A DNA stretch of 64,000 nucleotides, from contig BROG01000928.1 of NCBI GenBank assembly GCA_030159075.1, positions 62,001 through 126,000 on the forward strand, given 5' to 3'. Numbering within the stretch: the first letter of the stretch is position 1; each line of letters starts with the position of its first letter. The notes below the pieces were generated by a model. The model had not been told where the DNA came from, made no database searches, and saw nothing but the letters and a program-made list of their open reading frames with translations. This document shows positions 52,310-63,912 of this stretch, in pieces. The translations under genes and the position numbers were made by a program. The stretch comes from Atrina japonica (taxonomy: Eukaryota; Mollusca; Bivalvia; Pterioida; Pinnidae).

Positions 52310-53810
52310 AAAAGAATAGAAAATTAAATATTTTTATTTCGGTAACGAGGATGATAGGAATGATGATGATGACGAAAAAGAAAATACGCTTTATGATAAT
52401 GTTAGGGATGATGCTGATGACGAAAAAGAAACTACGCTTTATGATAATGTTAAGGATGATAATGATGATAGCCGTCTTAATAGACTTCCTACTCCTCCTA
52501 TCGGCTATACAATTCGAGATCAATATCATAGAAATAGAGATATACCAGTTTTGTTAGAAAAAGAAAATTTAGCAAGCGATCAAGAAATCTATAAGATAGT
52601 AAAAAAAAAATGGGCAAATGAAAAATCTAATAGAAAAGATGTAACCAAACTGGATTTCATAGCTTCGGAGTCGGGAGATTTATGGGTGAAAAAGAAAGCT
52701 AAATACAAAATTATTAAATGGTGTAGATTAACGGATGAAAGAAACTCCTCCAATTTGTTTGCAAAAAAAACGTTTGGAAAATTATTATAGTCCGGCATTA
52801 GATAGAACATTAGAGATAGAAGATAAAATCCCCGTGTGACAACTCAACAAAGTTTCAAATGAGGTTAAAAATCTCGCCAAAGATATAGAAGAAATAGAAA
52901 TGACTGACATGAACGGCATTAGATAGAACATTAGAGATAGAAGATAAAATCCCCGTGTGACAACTCAACAAAGTTTCAAATGAGGCTAAAAATCTCGCCA
53001 AAGATATAGAAGAAATAGAAATGACTGATATGAACGACCTAACAGATGCTAAAAGAATTGACGATGGAATTGAAAGATAGTCTGAATCAGTACAAACTTT
53101 AATCACAGAAGAGGATAAAAAAGATTTGGAAGGAGTTAAAATTGCCTTGACACGCATTCGTGACGAGTTGATTATTCAAGAATAAAAGAAAGCGAATTAG
53201 AAAGAGAGATAGAGCAATGGGAAGAAGAATTAAAAAATAATCCCGACGACAAAGATCACATCGAGAAGGAATTCGTAGAATGAAAAATGTGTTGGAGATT
53301 AGGAGGAAAGAAAATATAGACGATTTAAAGGGTCAACTAGAATCTAACCTTAGTACCATACGTGAAAGTATTCATGATTTAGTACACAAAAATCTACCTA
53401 TCTATCTCTAGAGAGAGAATCGCGAATTTATTCAGGGAACAAGGTATCACTATTTTTAGTGTATTAACAGCAATTGGTATGACAGTTGGTTTTTGGTAGA
53501 ATTGTTAATACCTGGAACAACGGTCAATCCGCCTACTCCAACACCACCACCATCATCACCATCAAATAAAGGTGGATTAAAAGAATGGATGAAAAAACAG
53601 TTGGATGCAATGCAATTGGTAAGCTGTTAAAAAAGCTAGCATCTACTTTGGGGGCTGCATTACCTGGTATATTAGGCTCTATCGTGTCGTGGTTGCTATC
53701 GACTTTGGGAAAAACAGCTGTATGGCTGGGAGAACATTTGTGGGTGCTTGGAATGATGGTTGTAGGGTTTTTACAAACGAAAGTCAACGAAAGTAATAAA
53801 AGTCATTAAT
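52310..53810 (+). pseudogene. decayed open frame(s): acidic and coiled protein with hydrophobic amphipathic C-end, virus-like or Maverick-like
   Basis: One frame reads an acidic repeated start (DDDDEKENTLYDNVRDD, then a similar copy), then RLNRLPTPPIGYTIRDQY, a Lys-rich part to 52790, then charged helical segments (52850-53160 and 53200-53400), a membrane-like segment (53430-53500), a Pro-rich linker (53530-53560) and, in another frame, KEWMKKQLDAM followed by a Gly/Ala/Leu/Trp helix (53620-53700), reminiscent of small membrane-active peptides. At least three frameshifts and several stops break it. No host gene family is recognised. From general knowledge, adintovirus/Maverick-type elements can encode melittin-like hydrophobic proteins; linking this one to them is inference. 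Confidence 0.5.
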
Positions 53811-53829
53811 GCAAGTGAAAAGATAGCAG

Positions 53830-54900
53830 ATTTTTTATCTTCATGATCTGTATCTTTTTTAATGAGTGGATCTAATTTAATATTAATATCTTTTTAATGG
53901 TTGGTTTATCATCTGTATCCTTTTTAACTTGGCTTATCGTCTAATTTATCATCTGTATCATTTTTAACATGTGGCTTAAAATTTTTAGGGTTCATTTCTT
54001 TATTTTGTCCAATTTTAGCATCGTTCGGTGCTATAACTTTTTCATTGTTATAATCTTCAATATGGTCTCCAATCTTCAACATCATATTACCAGGTGCCTT
54101 GTACAATCCTGGAAAAAAGACATAATCTACTTTGCTTTTTGCAAAATTTAATGTTTTTCATATCTATCTATGTCTGTAGGTAGATCCACAGGTCTATTTA
54201 TAGCATCTTCCACAAGGACTAAAAATTGTTCTTGAGCGTCTAGTCCTGTAGCAGTAGCACTTACTATAGAAGAATGCGTTTCAGCTTGAGAACTTAAAAT
54301 AGCCCACACGTAAGTTCTTATCGATTCATCTATTCTTATTGCTCCTGGTAAAGTATACCTATTCAATACTTTATCCAAAATAAAAGTTGACCACTTTGTT
54401 TTATAAATTCCAAAGATAGTACCCTTAATCTTCCAATCAGTTTTAGAAGGTACACCAAACTCTCTACAAATTCTTTTATAGACTGATTTATCGACATTAT
54501 TATCGTATAGATTGAAATCCGGATCACTAGGTAATGGACAGGACATTTCCTTTACAATTCTTCGAATTTGAAAATAAATGTGAAATTGAAACAAAGATTA
54601 TGAAAAATTACCGCCCGTCATCGTTTTTTTCAATGGAAACTCCACAACCACTCGTCGCACATCAAATCGCGAAATTCAGTTGGTTTCTCCAAAAAAGTGA
54701 TAGGATCGAAGTACCATCTACTCAATAACTTTTTAACTTTATCATCTCCCGCTCCAAAAATGTCAGGAATATTGTATTTTATGAAGACATCTTCGAACAA
54801 AGCGTGAAAATGATTGACCTCTGAGACATAAACATCAAAAGATGTTAAAATTAAGATCTTTTTTACTAGAATGTTTAGCACCTATTGGGTGGATCGTTTT
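53830..54900 (-). pseudogene. decayed minus-strand frames, convergent with the preceding block
   Basis: Two sizeable frames are seen: 54630-54881 (VSEVNHFHALFEDVFIKYNI, then DIFGAGDDKVKKLLSRWYFD) and 54148-54594 (PLPSDPDFNLYDNNVDKSVY; later RYTLPGAIRIDESIRTYVW and ATATGLDAQEQFLVLVEDAI), with 53924-54106 (LYKAPGNMMLKIGDHIEDYN, then a Lys/Asp-rich repeat tail) behind them. They follow in order with shifts between, as if one or two proteins had decayed. The YKxPGN start of the last part resembles the YxGPGN loop of parvovirus-type phospholipase A2 domains, but the His-Asp catalytic pair is not visible. Function unknown; a mobile or viral origin is inferred. Confidence 0.5.
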
Positions 54901-55089
54901 CACGAAATCTTGTTGAGAAATGATTTGCGAGTTCGACTAGGTTGTAGATAAAAATTGAATCCACGTAGGTTGAGGAATGATTTGCGGGTTCGACTAGGTT
55001 ATTTTTTTTAGTGGGCAAAAAAATTGACTGAATAATGATCGTAGGTCGAATATAAAAATTTTAATTGATTTGTTGTTGTCGTCTGTGAA

Positions 55090-55620
55090 TCAAACTCTAT
55101 TAACAGAAACCTTATTGTGGTGGAGTATCTATGGGTATCATGATGCTGAGGTAAGGAGATTTATCTTTCGACTTCGGGTATCCTACATGACGGTATGGTG
55201 GAGGATCTATGGGTACCAATATTTATGGTCTTGTTGATTTTTCGGACCTATTTCTTTTTCTAGCTGGTCAACCACGAGATGGCTTTGGAGCCATGATCAC
55301 TACAACGTGTCCTACAGGAATGAATATGGGCGGGTGCAAACGAATTTTGCGTACGCTTAAAGTTGTGATATTTCCCTATAATGTTTTCTTGAATCATTTT
55401 TGTTTAATTATCTCCAAAACTATGACATTTAGAGATTCAATTCTGTTTGAATTAAGAAATCGTAGATACTATTTTTTTATTCATGTATCACTATAACGTC
55501 CCTTTATACAATGGGTACTTTTCTATTATGCTTGGTGGAATCTGGGTACCACGAACTGGTTGGGTACCACGAGATTTGTACCGTGTCCTGAAGTATGGTA
55601 CATTGTCGTCTATGGACATT
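55090..55620 (-). pseudogene. short proline-rich and basic frames continuing the minus-strand block
   Basis: Minus frames read VPIDPPPYRHVGYPKSKDKS and on to MIPIDTPPQ then stop (55103-55216), MAPKPSRG then stop then PARKRNRSEKSTRP (55223-55293), and TQPVRGTQIPPSIIEKYPLY (55500-55580). Pro-rich and Arg/Lys-rich small frames packed closely are unlike the AT-rich noncoding surroundings. They probably belong to the same decayed element. Confidence 0.35.
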
Positions 55621-55754
55621 AGTTTTGACTAATTATTTTTTGATTAGTTTTGAATCTGGGTTGAACTAACATTACAACTTTGGGTATTGTTTTGGGGGTA
55701 AAATCAATCATTGTTAATATAATTATATAATTAGTTTCTTTCATTTGATTATTA

Positions 55755-58160
55755 TTGTGCATGATTTCGGGTAGGTTTAATCATAACTGGTTATGACTTC
55801 GGCTTGGTTTAATTATGACTCTGTACGACTTAGGCTAGTTTAATTATGATTGTATGGGTTAGGCTAAGTTTGATTATGATTATGTATGGCTTAGGATAGG
55901 TTTGATTAAGACTATGTATGACTTAGGCTAGGTTTGATTATGACTTTGTATTCACTTAAAATACAATCACTTTAGTTAATTATCAACTATAACAAGAGTT
56001 TCTTACATTTGATTATGAATGTGTATGACTTATGCTCAGTTTAAATATGACTGAGTATGACTTAGGCTAGGGTTGTTTGTGTATAACTTAGATTGGTTTG
56101 ATTATGACTGTATGACTTAAGCTAGACTTGACTGTGTATGATAAGGCTAATTTAATTATAACTGTGTATGATTTAGGCTAGGTTTGTTTGTGCATGACTT
56201 AGGCAATAAGTCTAGGTTTTGCTATGACTGTGTATGACTTCATCTAGGTTTAATTATGACTATGTAAGACTCAAGCTAGTGTTGACTGTGTATGACTTAG
56301 GCTAGGTTTAATTATGACTGTGTATCAATTAAGTTAGGTTTGATTATGACTGTGTATGATTTATGCTAGGTTTGTTTGTGTATGACTTAGGCTAGGTTTG
56401 ATTATGACTGTGTATGATTTAGGTTAGGTTTGATTTGTGTATGACTTAGGCTAGGTTTGATTATGACTGTGTATGATTTATGCTAGGTTTGTTTGTGTAT
56501 GACTTAGGCTAGTATGACTTTAGCTAGGTTTGATTATGATTATATATGACTTACGCTATGTTTCATTATGACTATGTATGACTTAAGCTAGGTTTAATTA
56601 TGACTATTTATGACTTAATCTAGGTTTGATTATGACTATGTATAACTTAGGTTAGGTTTATAAGCTAGGTTAGATTGGATTATGACTATGTATGAATAAA
56701 GCTAGGTTTGATTATTATTACTAACTTAGGTGATATGACTCATGATTTAAGGTAGGTTTGATTATAATTATGCATGACTTAGACTAGGTTTGATTTAGAC
56801 TATGTATGACTTAGGCTAGGTTTGATAATGACTTTGTATGACTTAGGCTAAGTTTGATAATGACTTTGTATGACTTAGGCTAGCTTCGATTATGACTATG
56901 TATGACTCAGGATGTGTATGACTTAGGCTTGGTTTGATTATGACTGTGCATGACTTGGGCTAGGTTTGACTGTGTATGACTTAGGTTAGGTTCAATTATG
57001 ACTACAGGCTAGGCTAGGTTTGATGATGATTGTGTATGACTTAGGCTAGATTTGTCTGTGCATGACTTAGGCTATAAGTCTAGGTTTTGATAGGTCTGTG
57101 TATGACTTAGGCTAGCTTCGATTTTGACTATATATGACTCAGGATGTGTAAGACTCAAGCTAGTGTTGATTTGACTGTGTATGACTTAGGCTAGGTTTAA
57201 TTATGACTGTGTTCAATCACTCTAGGTTACTTTAGGTTTTATGATGACTGTGTATGATTTAAGCTATGTTTGTTTGTGCATGACTTAGGCTATAAGTCTA
57301 GGTTTGATTAGGTCTATGTATGACTTTCATCTAGGTTTGGTTATGACTATGTATAACTTAACTAGTGTTGATTATGACAGCATGACTTTGGCTAGGTTTG
57401 ATTATTACTATGTATAACTCAGGTTAGGTTTGATTATGACAGTATAACTTAGGTTAGGTTTGATTATGACTATGTATGACTTTGGTTAGGTTTGATTATG
57501 ATTATGTATAACTTAGGTTTGATTATGACTGCATGAATTAGGGTAGGTTTGATTATAATTATGTATAACTTATGTTAGGTTTGATTATGAATATGTATAA
57601 CTTAGGCTAGTTTTGATTATGACTATGTATAACTTAGGCTAGGTTTGATTATGACTATGTATGATTTAATGTAGGTTTGATTATGACTGTATAACTTAGG
57701 TTAGGTTTGATTATGACAGCATGACTTTGGCTAGGTTTGATTATGACTATTTATAAAATAGGTTAGGTTTGATTATGACAGTATAACTTAGGTTAGGTTT
57801 GATTATGACTATGCATGACTTAGGCTAGGTTCGATAATGACTTTGTATGGGTTAAGCTAGGTTTGATCATGACGGTGTATGGGTTAGGCTAGGTTTTTTG
57901 TATAACTTAGGCTATTTCTAATTATGACTATGACTTAGGCTAGGTTTGACTATTACTGTGTATGACTTAAGCTAGGTTTGATTATGACTATGTATGACAC
58001 AGGATGTGTATGACTTAGGCTGGGTTTGATTATGAATGTACATGACTTGGGCTAGGTTGACTATGTATGACTTAGGTTAGGTTCAATTATGACTATGGGC
58101 TAGGCTAGGTTTGATTATGACTGTGTATGACTTAAGCTAGGTTTGTTTGAATGTAACTTA
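55755..58160. repeat. 2.4-kb array of an about 32-bp degenerate repeat
   Basis: Roughly 70 copies of a unit like tatgactgtgtatgacttag followed by gctaggtttgat. Copies vary in length by deletion of the tatgactxtg part, and short segments recur in blocks (tataagtctaggttttgat at 56202, 57071 and 57290). No coding frame of note. Confidence 0.95.
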
Positions 58161-58305
58161 TATATGGAGCCTTATTCATTATTTCACAGTACTTATTAAA
58201 ATATTACTAAGAAATGTTAAGATTTTAAACAACGTTCCAAATAAAACATGAGATACAGTAATTTTGTGATAAGCTAAATTAACATCATTCAAAAACAGAA
58301 TACAA

Positions 58306-58450
58306 AGACAGTTAAATAAGAAAATGATATAACCATACAACACCCCCACCAAATACAAGGGCAGTCAAATAAGAAAATGATATAACCATACAACAACCCC
58401 CCTCCCCAAATACAAGGGCAGTCAAATAAGAAAATAATATAACCATACAC
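58306..58450. repeat. about 60-bp repeat, three copies
   Basis: aatacaagggcagtcaaata followed by agaaaatgatataaccatac occurs twice, plus a first partial copy, separated by C-rich spacers. Confidence 0.85.
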
Positions 58451-58459
58451 CCCCCTTTA

Positions 58460-59750
58460 TTTTTACACATTATTATGATACTTTTTGTCTGGGGATTCAA
58501 AATCAGGAGTTTCAAGTTTTTTATCCGACAAATTCACAAATGAAAAAAATGAAAAAAAATATCAAAATCAGGGAAAATATTTAAAATCGGGAGTGACTTG
58601 ACAGACTGCAAGGGTATGGTAACAGGGGCAGCAGGGGTGGCGACCCTTACCCCAAATAATTTTGAATAATCATAATAAATCAATCAATCAAATTGCAATT
58701 TGGTAATGTGAGTTGCCAGTTTTGTGACCATTGGAGCATAAGGTTTGAATTCCTATATTGCTTACATGGAGCTATGTACTGGTGATGTTTTAAACACGGG
58801 CATGGGTAAGGGAGATAACCCTGAGTGAGAGATCCAACATTTAATTAACAATATTACTAATTTACAAGATGACTCAGAGAAAATTTATAATTATATCAAG
58901 GATATTATTGATGATCATCCAATTTTAGATGAATAAAATGGTTGTAACTGATGCAGTTTAAAGTTACATTTTTTTCTTGTTATCGGGAGGGATGATACTT
59001 CCTCACATTACCTCCCCCTGCCAGTTTGCTGTCCAAATCTATAAATGTTTCTGATGCCTACAGTATGAGCTAAACATTTTTACAGTGTAAGCTGGTGCTT
59101 ACTGATATCTTTAGGATCATAAAATAATCATGAAGAAAAGAGATTTTTGTCCGCAAATTTAGATGTCTGGGAAAATGTTATTACACCCTGTAGGGTGAGG
59201 TAAGCCCATTCCGGAAATGCCAGAACTACTTTTCTAACATGTTTTTGTCATTTGTTTGTAGACAAAAATTGATTCAATCAATCTTTTACACAATTTTTTA
59301 ATGTGAGAGAAAATCAGTCTACACCATTTTGAGGGAGTGATGGCGAAATCTCAATCTGGGTGCACAAAATTTTGATTGTCCAGGAGAGCTGGCAAGCCTT
59401 TTCATGGACAAATAATAACTTGGATTGAGATTTTGCCATCCCTCCTTCAAAGTGGTGTTATATTGGATCATTCCATTAAACTAAACTCATGAGTTGAAAA
59501 AATACTCACAAACTTGCTCAGGGCTTCTTTGATTGTTGGTCCCTTTGCAATATCAATCAACACTTTAATAGCAGTGATAAACTTTCTACTACAGAAAAGT
59601 TCTCAATCAGTTTTCGTTTTTGTTTGCTTTTTTTCTTTTTTATTCTTGGTCTTTTTTAAATGAATGAAATAAAATGAGTCAGAATTACTTTACAACAAAT
59701 GTCTATTTATAATAACTCGATATTGAAATACCAACAGCATCCCTTTAAAA
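58460..59750. other. intergenic, no gene seen
   Basis: An imperfect inverted pair, gattgagattttgccatccc (59433-59455) against gagtgatggcgaaatctcaatc (59335-59356), suggests a small hairpin. No other structure was recognised. Confidence 0.45.
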
Positions 59751-59921
59751 TACAGTGATACCTAGCTATTAAGACCACATTTCTGACTGAATCAAAGTGG
59801 TCTGATTAGTGAGGTGGTCTTTTAAGTGAGGTTATGTACTTATTTAATCATTTATCAAGAGAATGGAGATTAATGGTCTGATATGGGAGGTGGTCTCCTA
59901 AGTAAGGTGGTCTGCTAAGCC
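59751..59921. mobile_element. MITE related to 18880-19094, opposite orientation
   Basis: tacagtgatacctagctatt at the start; ggtggtctcctaagtaaggt followed by ggtctgctaag corresponds to the inverse of the gaccacctctcttagg series. The right end merges into the 59922 direct repeat. Confidence 0.6.
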
Positions 59922-60794
59922 ATCAGTACTCACGTTAGGCCAAATGTCTGACCTGATTTTCAGTTACTTTTTTGTAAAACCTAATTTTACCGAATTAAAA
60001 AGTATTCAGTATACCGAGTGTATTATACCTCATTAAAACTTACGATTGCCATCAACTCGTATCAGTACTTTCAGTACTTTGATTTATATTAGTTAATGTT
60101 ATGCTAAGTTGTTTATTGGGAACAAGTCAAAGCACATTTTAATACACATTATATTGACGGAAAACTACACATGTATGTGCATTTCAGCAACATAAACTCA
60201 ACTTAAATCACACATTTATTCATATTTTCTGGTTTTTAAAATTACGAAAATATAGTAACAATTCGCTGAACAATATTGGTCTACAAGATTTGTTGAAATA
60301 TATGCTGGTCAGTTCCTTTATGAATTTTAAGATATTATAAAATTGCCCACTTTTCAATTATTTTTACCATTATATTCTTGTGATAGATTTGTCATTAAAA
60401 GCGATAGAAGGACTGTTAAGAAATCTTGACGATTAATATGCAAAGAGAGATTTTCCCTTAGAGTATTGAGAGACATAGAAGTTGCGTCAGAGAGAGAAAC
60501 TCGCGACTGTCTTTGACACACACGTGTACACATTGACCTAGAGATTTAAGGCTAGATAGGAAGTATAGCATAAGGGTATAATACTGCCCTGTCGTATAGT
60601 AGCACCATATTTTTATCGCTGATCTTTGTAGTTTGTTGCATAATAAATAAGCCATCAGTTCACGTTAGACCAAATGTCTGACCCGAAATTGTAGTTGCTT
60701 TTTTGTAAAACCCCGAATTATATTCAGTATACCGAGTGTTTATACCTCATTAAAACTTAGATTGCCATAAATAAAATTTCAGTACTTTTGATTA
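59922..60794. repeat. pair of about 150-bp direct repeats enclosing 565 bp
   Basis: Copies at 59922-60085 and 60651-60794 share gccatcagt-tcacgttag, ccaaatgtctgacc, cagtataccgagtgt, acctcattaaaactta and cagtacttt. The interior has no coding frame. Could be LTRs of a tiny element, or a tandem duplication; no TG..CA ends or primer site was found. Confidence 0.7.
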
Positions 60795-61317
60795 AAATAT
60801 AATTTAATTTTTTCGGTTATTCGTTACAAGCGGAAAATTTTGATGCGATTCCGGATAATAATCCGTGTGTTACTCGAATGAGACTGGGGTGGTAACAAAC
60901 GCATGTATGGTTTAAGAAACTGGTATAATTAGCCGCCACGCTTGACACATCAAATTTAATTTTAACGTATATTCTTGTTTTGAATAAAGATGGACAGGCA
61001 CATTGCCAGAGAGCATTTTGTTCTCCTCTGTTTTCACATTTGTAAAACGCAATGAATTTTTTATTTTGCATTATGTATATTATAAAACATTAATTGGTTA
61101 CGATCATGGAAATAATTATGGCAATAATTTAACTATCAAATGTAATTGATAGTCAAATACCTGGCGTCCATAGGCTGTTGTCATGTGCTTGTTTGTTTTT
61201 ATGTTGATCAGAGGTAGAGCGTATACAAAATATCAATATATCATATTATATAATAAATATATTATATAAATCAAATATACCATTGTATATAATTGGTTAC
61301 AGCCCATATATTTGGCT

Positions 61318-61361
<44 letters not shown>

Positions 61362-62310
61362 AGAATGGAGAGATCAAGAGAAAGTGGCACCTAAATTTGA
61401 AATCGCATCAGTAAATTCTGTAACCACATATCTTTAAGTCTTTTTTTGTATTTCCTGGTATATCAATTTTTTGATGAAAAGAATAAATATTGACTTATCC
61501 AGTGGCACATCGCCAGAAGCACCTAGGGATCTGACAAACCGCAATCTTGTTTATTTTGTAAATATGTCGATGATAGTAATTTTATCTATGTCTACCCCCA
61601 GTTAGTCAGTACAGCAAAGTGTTTCAAATCACCATTGTTTATTTTGAGCCCATGTTTGGCTTAATGTCCCTCCTAATGGATTATCAAAAGTGGCACCTAA
61701 ATTTGAAATCGCATCGCATCAGTAAATTCTTTAAATATCTATTTTCTGTATTTACAATTTGTGATCTTATTGCTTATCGTGGCACGTGATAGGGATTTGA
61801 ATCTTGCTCTGTTGTACTCCGAGTAGTAGGTCTAGGGAGTACAGCAGGTTTTACACGTTGTTATCGTCACTGTTCTTTGATTTATCATCAGATTGTATTT
61901 TTCTGAATAGGTTTCAGAATAGGTATCTGAAGCAGAAGTGTCAGTTTCAGTAAACGTCATTTATAAATACTTTCTTTTTAACCTTTTTATCCCTTATTAT
62001 CTGAGTGGAATGTTCTTTCTGTTGTTTATGACCAGTCTATTGTGGCCTGTAGGGTTGAAAGGGTTAATGTAATGGACGTACAGCATAACAAAATCATAAG
62101 TTATAGGCCTAAACTGAATTTGTACAACATAAAGAATCATTTATAATGTTAGAAAATAATTAATACACTTAAAGAGTACGCAATGTTTTGAAGCGAAAAC
62201 GGCTTATCTTTGACATTGATATCGTAAAAGACTATTCAAAAATAAAAATAAAAATTCTTGATGCATTGATGCTGTTTGGAGAGATGGATAAAAATTTTAA
62301 AGATGCTTGT
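60795..62310. other. intergenic, short repeats only
   Basis: A (GA)n run lies at about 61326-61357. A 65-bp direct repeat, agtggcacctaaatttgaaa followed by tcgcatcagtaaattct, occurs at 61382 and 61687. A copy of gaccagtctattgtggcctg ... gaaagggttaa lies at 62030-62067, with a relative near 13125. No gene was seen. Confidence 0.5.
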
Positions 62311-62317
62311 CGGTATC

Positions 62318-62375
62318 TTTTTGTTTGATAATAATATTGTAATTTATTTATTACAATATTATTATCAAACAAAAA
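62318..62375. repeat. perfect 26-bp inverted repeat with 6-nt loop
   Basis: Arm 62318-62343 (tttttgtttgataataatat then tgtaat) and its exact complement at 62350-62375 are separated by ttattt. Very AT-rich. It could be the core of a small foldback element. Confidence 0.9.
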
Positions 62376-62615
62376 AGTAAAACTAACATAGTAAAAAGCA
62401 ATTTTAATGATATTTCACAGTTGTAAATAACTAAATACCGATTCATTGGACTATCGTTACAAATATTATACGAGAGAACTTGTGTTTGTGTTCTGCAAAT
62501 TCGGGTACGGAAGACAATTTATATGTAAATCGGGTACGGTATACAAGTACATAGATTAGTATTGCTTTGGCAACAAACGACTCTACGGCGTTTTCATTGA
62601 CATCAGAATTCAAAG

Positions 62616-62870
62616 ATGGTAGGTTACTTTATTGAACTTATGTATGAGTATATCATAGCTATTCTGTCCTGTACTTACCAACTGTTCAGTGTACAATTTA
62701 AAATACACACGAACCAGCGCGATACACACAGTCGCCAGCACATACGCGCAGTAAACAATAACATTACCAATGCGGCAATGGCAATTCCCTCAATGGGGGT
62801 CAGACGGTTTTACGAAACAGACTACAAATACCTAAACACACCACACTGGAGCAAGAAAGAAATGTTGTAG
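62616..62870 (+). CDS. possible 84-residue open frame, doubtful
   Basis: ATG at 62616 to TAG at 62868. It has a hydrophobic N-half (YEYIIAILSCTYQLF) and a polar C-half ending NTPHWSKKEML. The part from 62690 to 62850 is richer in GC and CpG than its surroundings. No family is recognised. Chance frames of this length do occur in the window, and the same segment has good splice-like borders on the minus strand. Confidence 0.2.
   Translation: MVGYFIELMYEYIIAILSCTYQLFSVQFKIHTNQRDTHSRQHIRAVNNNITNAAMAIPSMGVRRFYETDYKYLNTPHWSKKEML
62679..62845 (-). other. candidate minus-strand exon, probably not coding
   Basis: On the minus strand a strong acceptor (tttctttcttgctccag) and a strong donor (CAGTTG|gtaagtac) enclose 167 nt of relatively GC-rich sequence. 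All three frames contain a stop early, so if it is an exon it is UTR, a terminal coding part, or noncoding RNA. Confidence 0.3.
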
Positions 62871-63426
62871 TATATATATTTAAAATGTATTTTGTAACAT
62901 AATCTAAGTATAAATATTAATTCCGAAAAAAAAATCCCAAACAATACCGAAACAAACTATAGTATAGCCTATACTATAGGCCTATACAATTAGCAAAAAA
63001 AAACCCAAAAAACAAACAAACAAACAAAAAAACCACTGATATATTTTGGTAATTGTAGTGTGTTTCGATCTCTTTTCAGGAATTTATCTGTTAAATTTAG
63101 TCAATAATTATACACAAGTCATTTTATAATATACATTTCAGATAATCATCTTAACATTTTGCATCTTGCTATGGTCATCAATGTGTCTTTGTGGTGTGTT
63201 TCAGTATTGTTTCTGTCTGTTCCAGTAACTGCAGTGTGTTTGGTGTTGACTCTTGTTTTGGAAATTTATTTGGAATTAATCCATAAATACTCATAAATCA
63301 GATTACAAATTACATTTTTAAAATATTCGACAACATATATTACAACATTTGTATCTTGGTCTATTAATTTAAGTGTTTTTCGGCATTGTTTTGGTAATTC
63401 AAGTCTGTTTCTGTAAATCACCTTAC

Positions 63427-63522
63427 CACTCAATGGCCTACCAGTCATCCAGTGGCAGTTGGGGCAAGCTGGTAGCCGGTGGAATTCCGCCGCCTGTGAC
63501 ACCTTCATGTGCCGGCTACTTT
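63427..63522 (-). CDS. candidate internal exon of an unknown minus-strand gene
   Basis: Acceptor acttttttttttatcacag and donor TTGAGTG|gtaagg enclose 96 nt of clearly higher GC content than the neighbours. Exactly one frame is open: SSRHMKVSQAAEFHRLPACP then NCHWMTGRPLS. CPNC could be half of a metal site. No family is recognised. Joined to the candidate at 62845 it would end after a few codons. Confidence 0.35.
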
Positions 63523-63912
63523 CTGTGATAAAAAAAAAAGTTTTTAAACTGTTGAAGACTACTTCAGCGCTAACCACGGAAGTCTGGTCTGTCCTCAGTG
63601 CCACGCTGTTTTTATTTTCGGAAATCCTCATGCATGATGTCATCTATTTTGAAGTCTATTATTAGCAACAATTCACTGCAGTCATGCTGTTTATCTTAAA
63701 TGGATACTTACATATTGGCATAGCTGATTGATCCGTATCAAACCAATGGTAAACCAATGAAATTGTAGTTTGCAACTTTGCCAAATGATCCAGCCTCCAG
63801 GTCAAGTACATCGCAATAATTCAGTCTACTTGATCTATATACATTTACTGGTACAGATCTACATAATCTAGCAGTGACAGTGTCAGCACTTGCCAAAGAA
63901 TAAAAGACAGTG

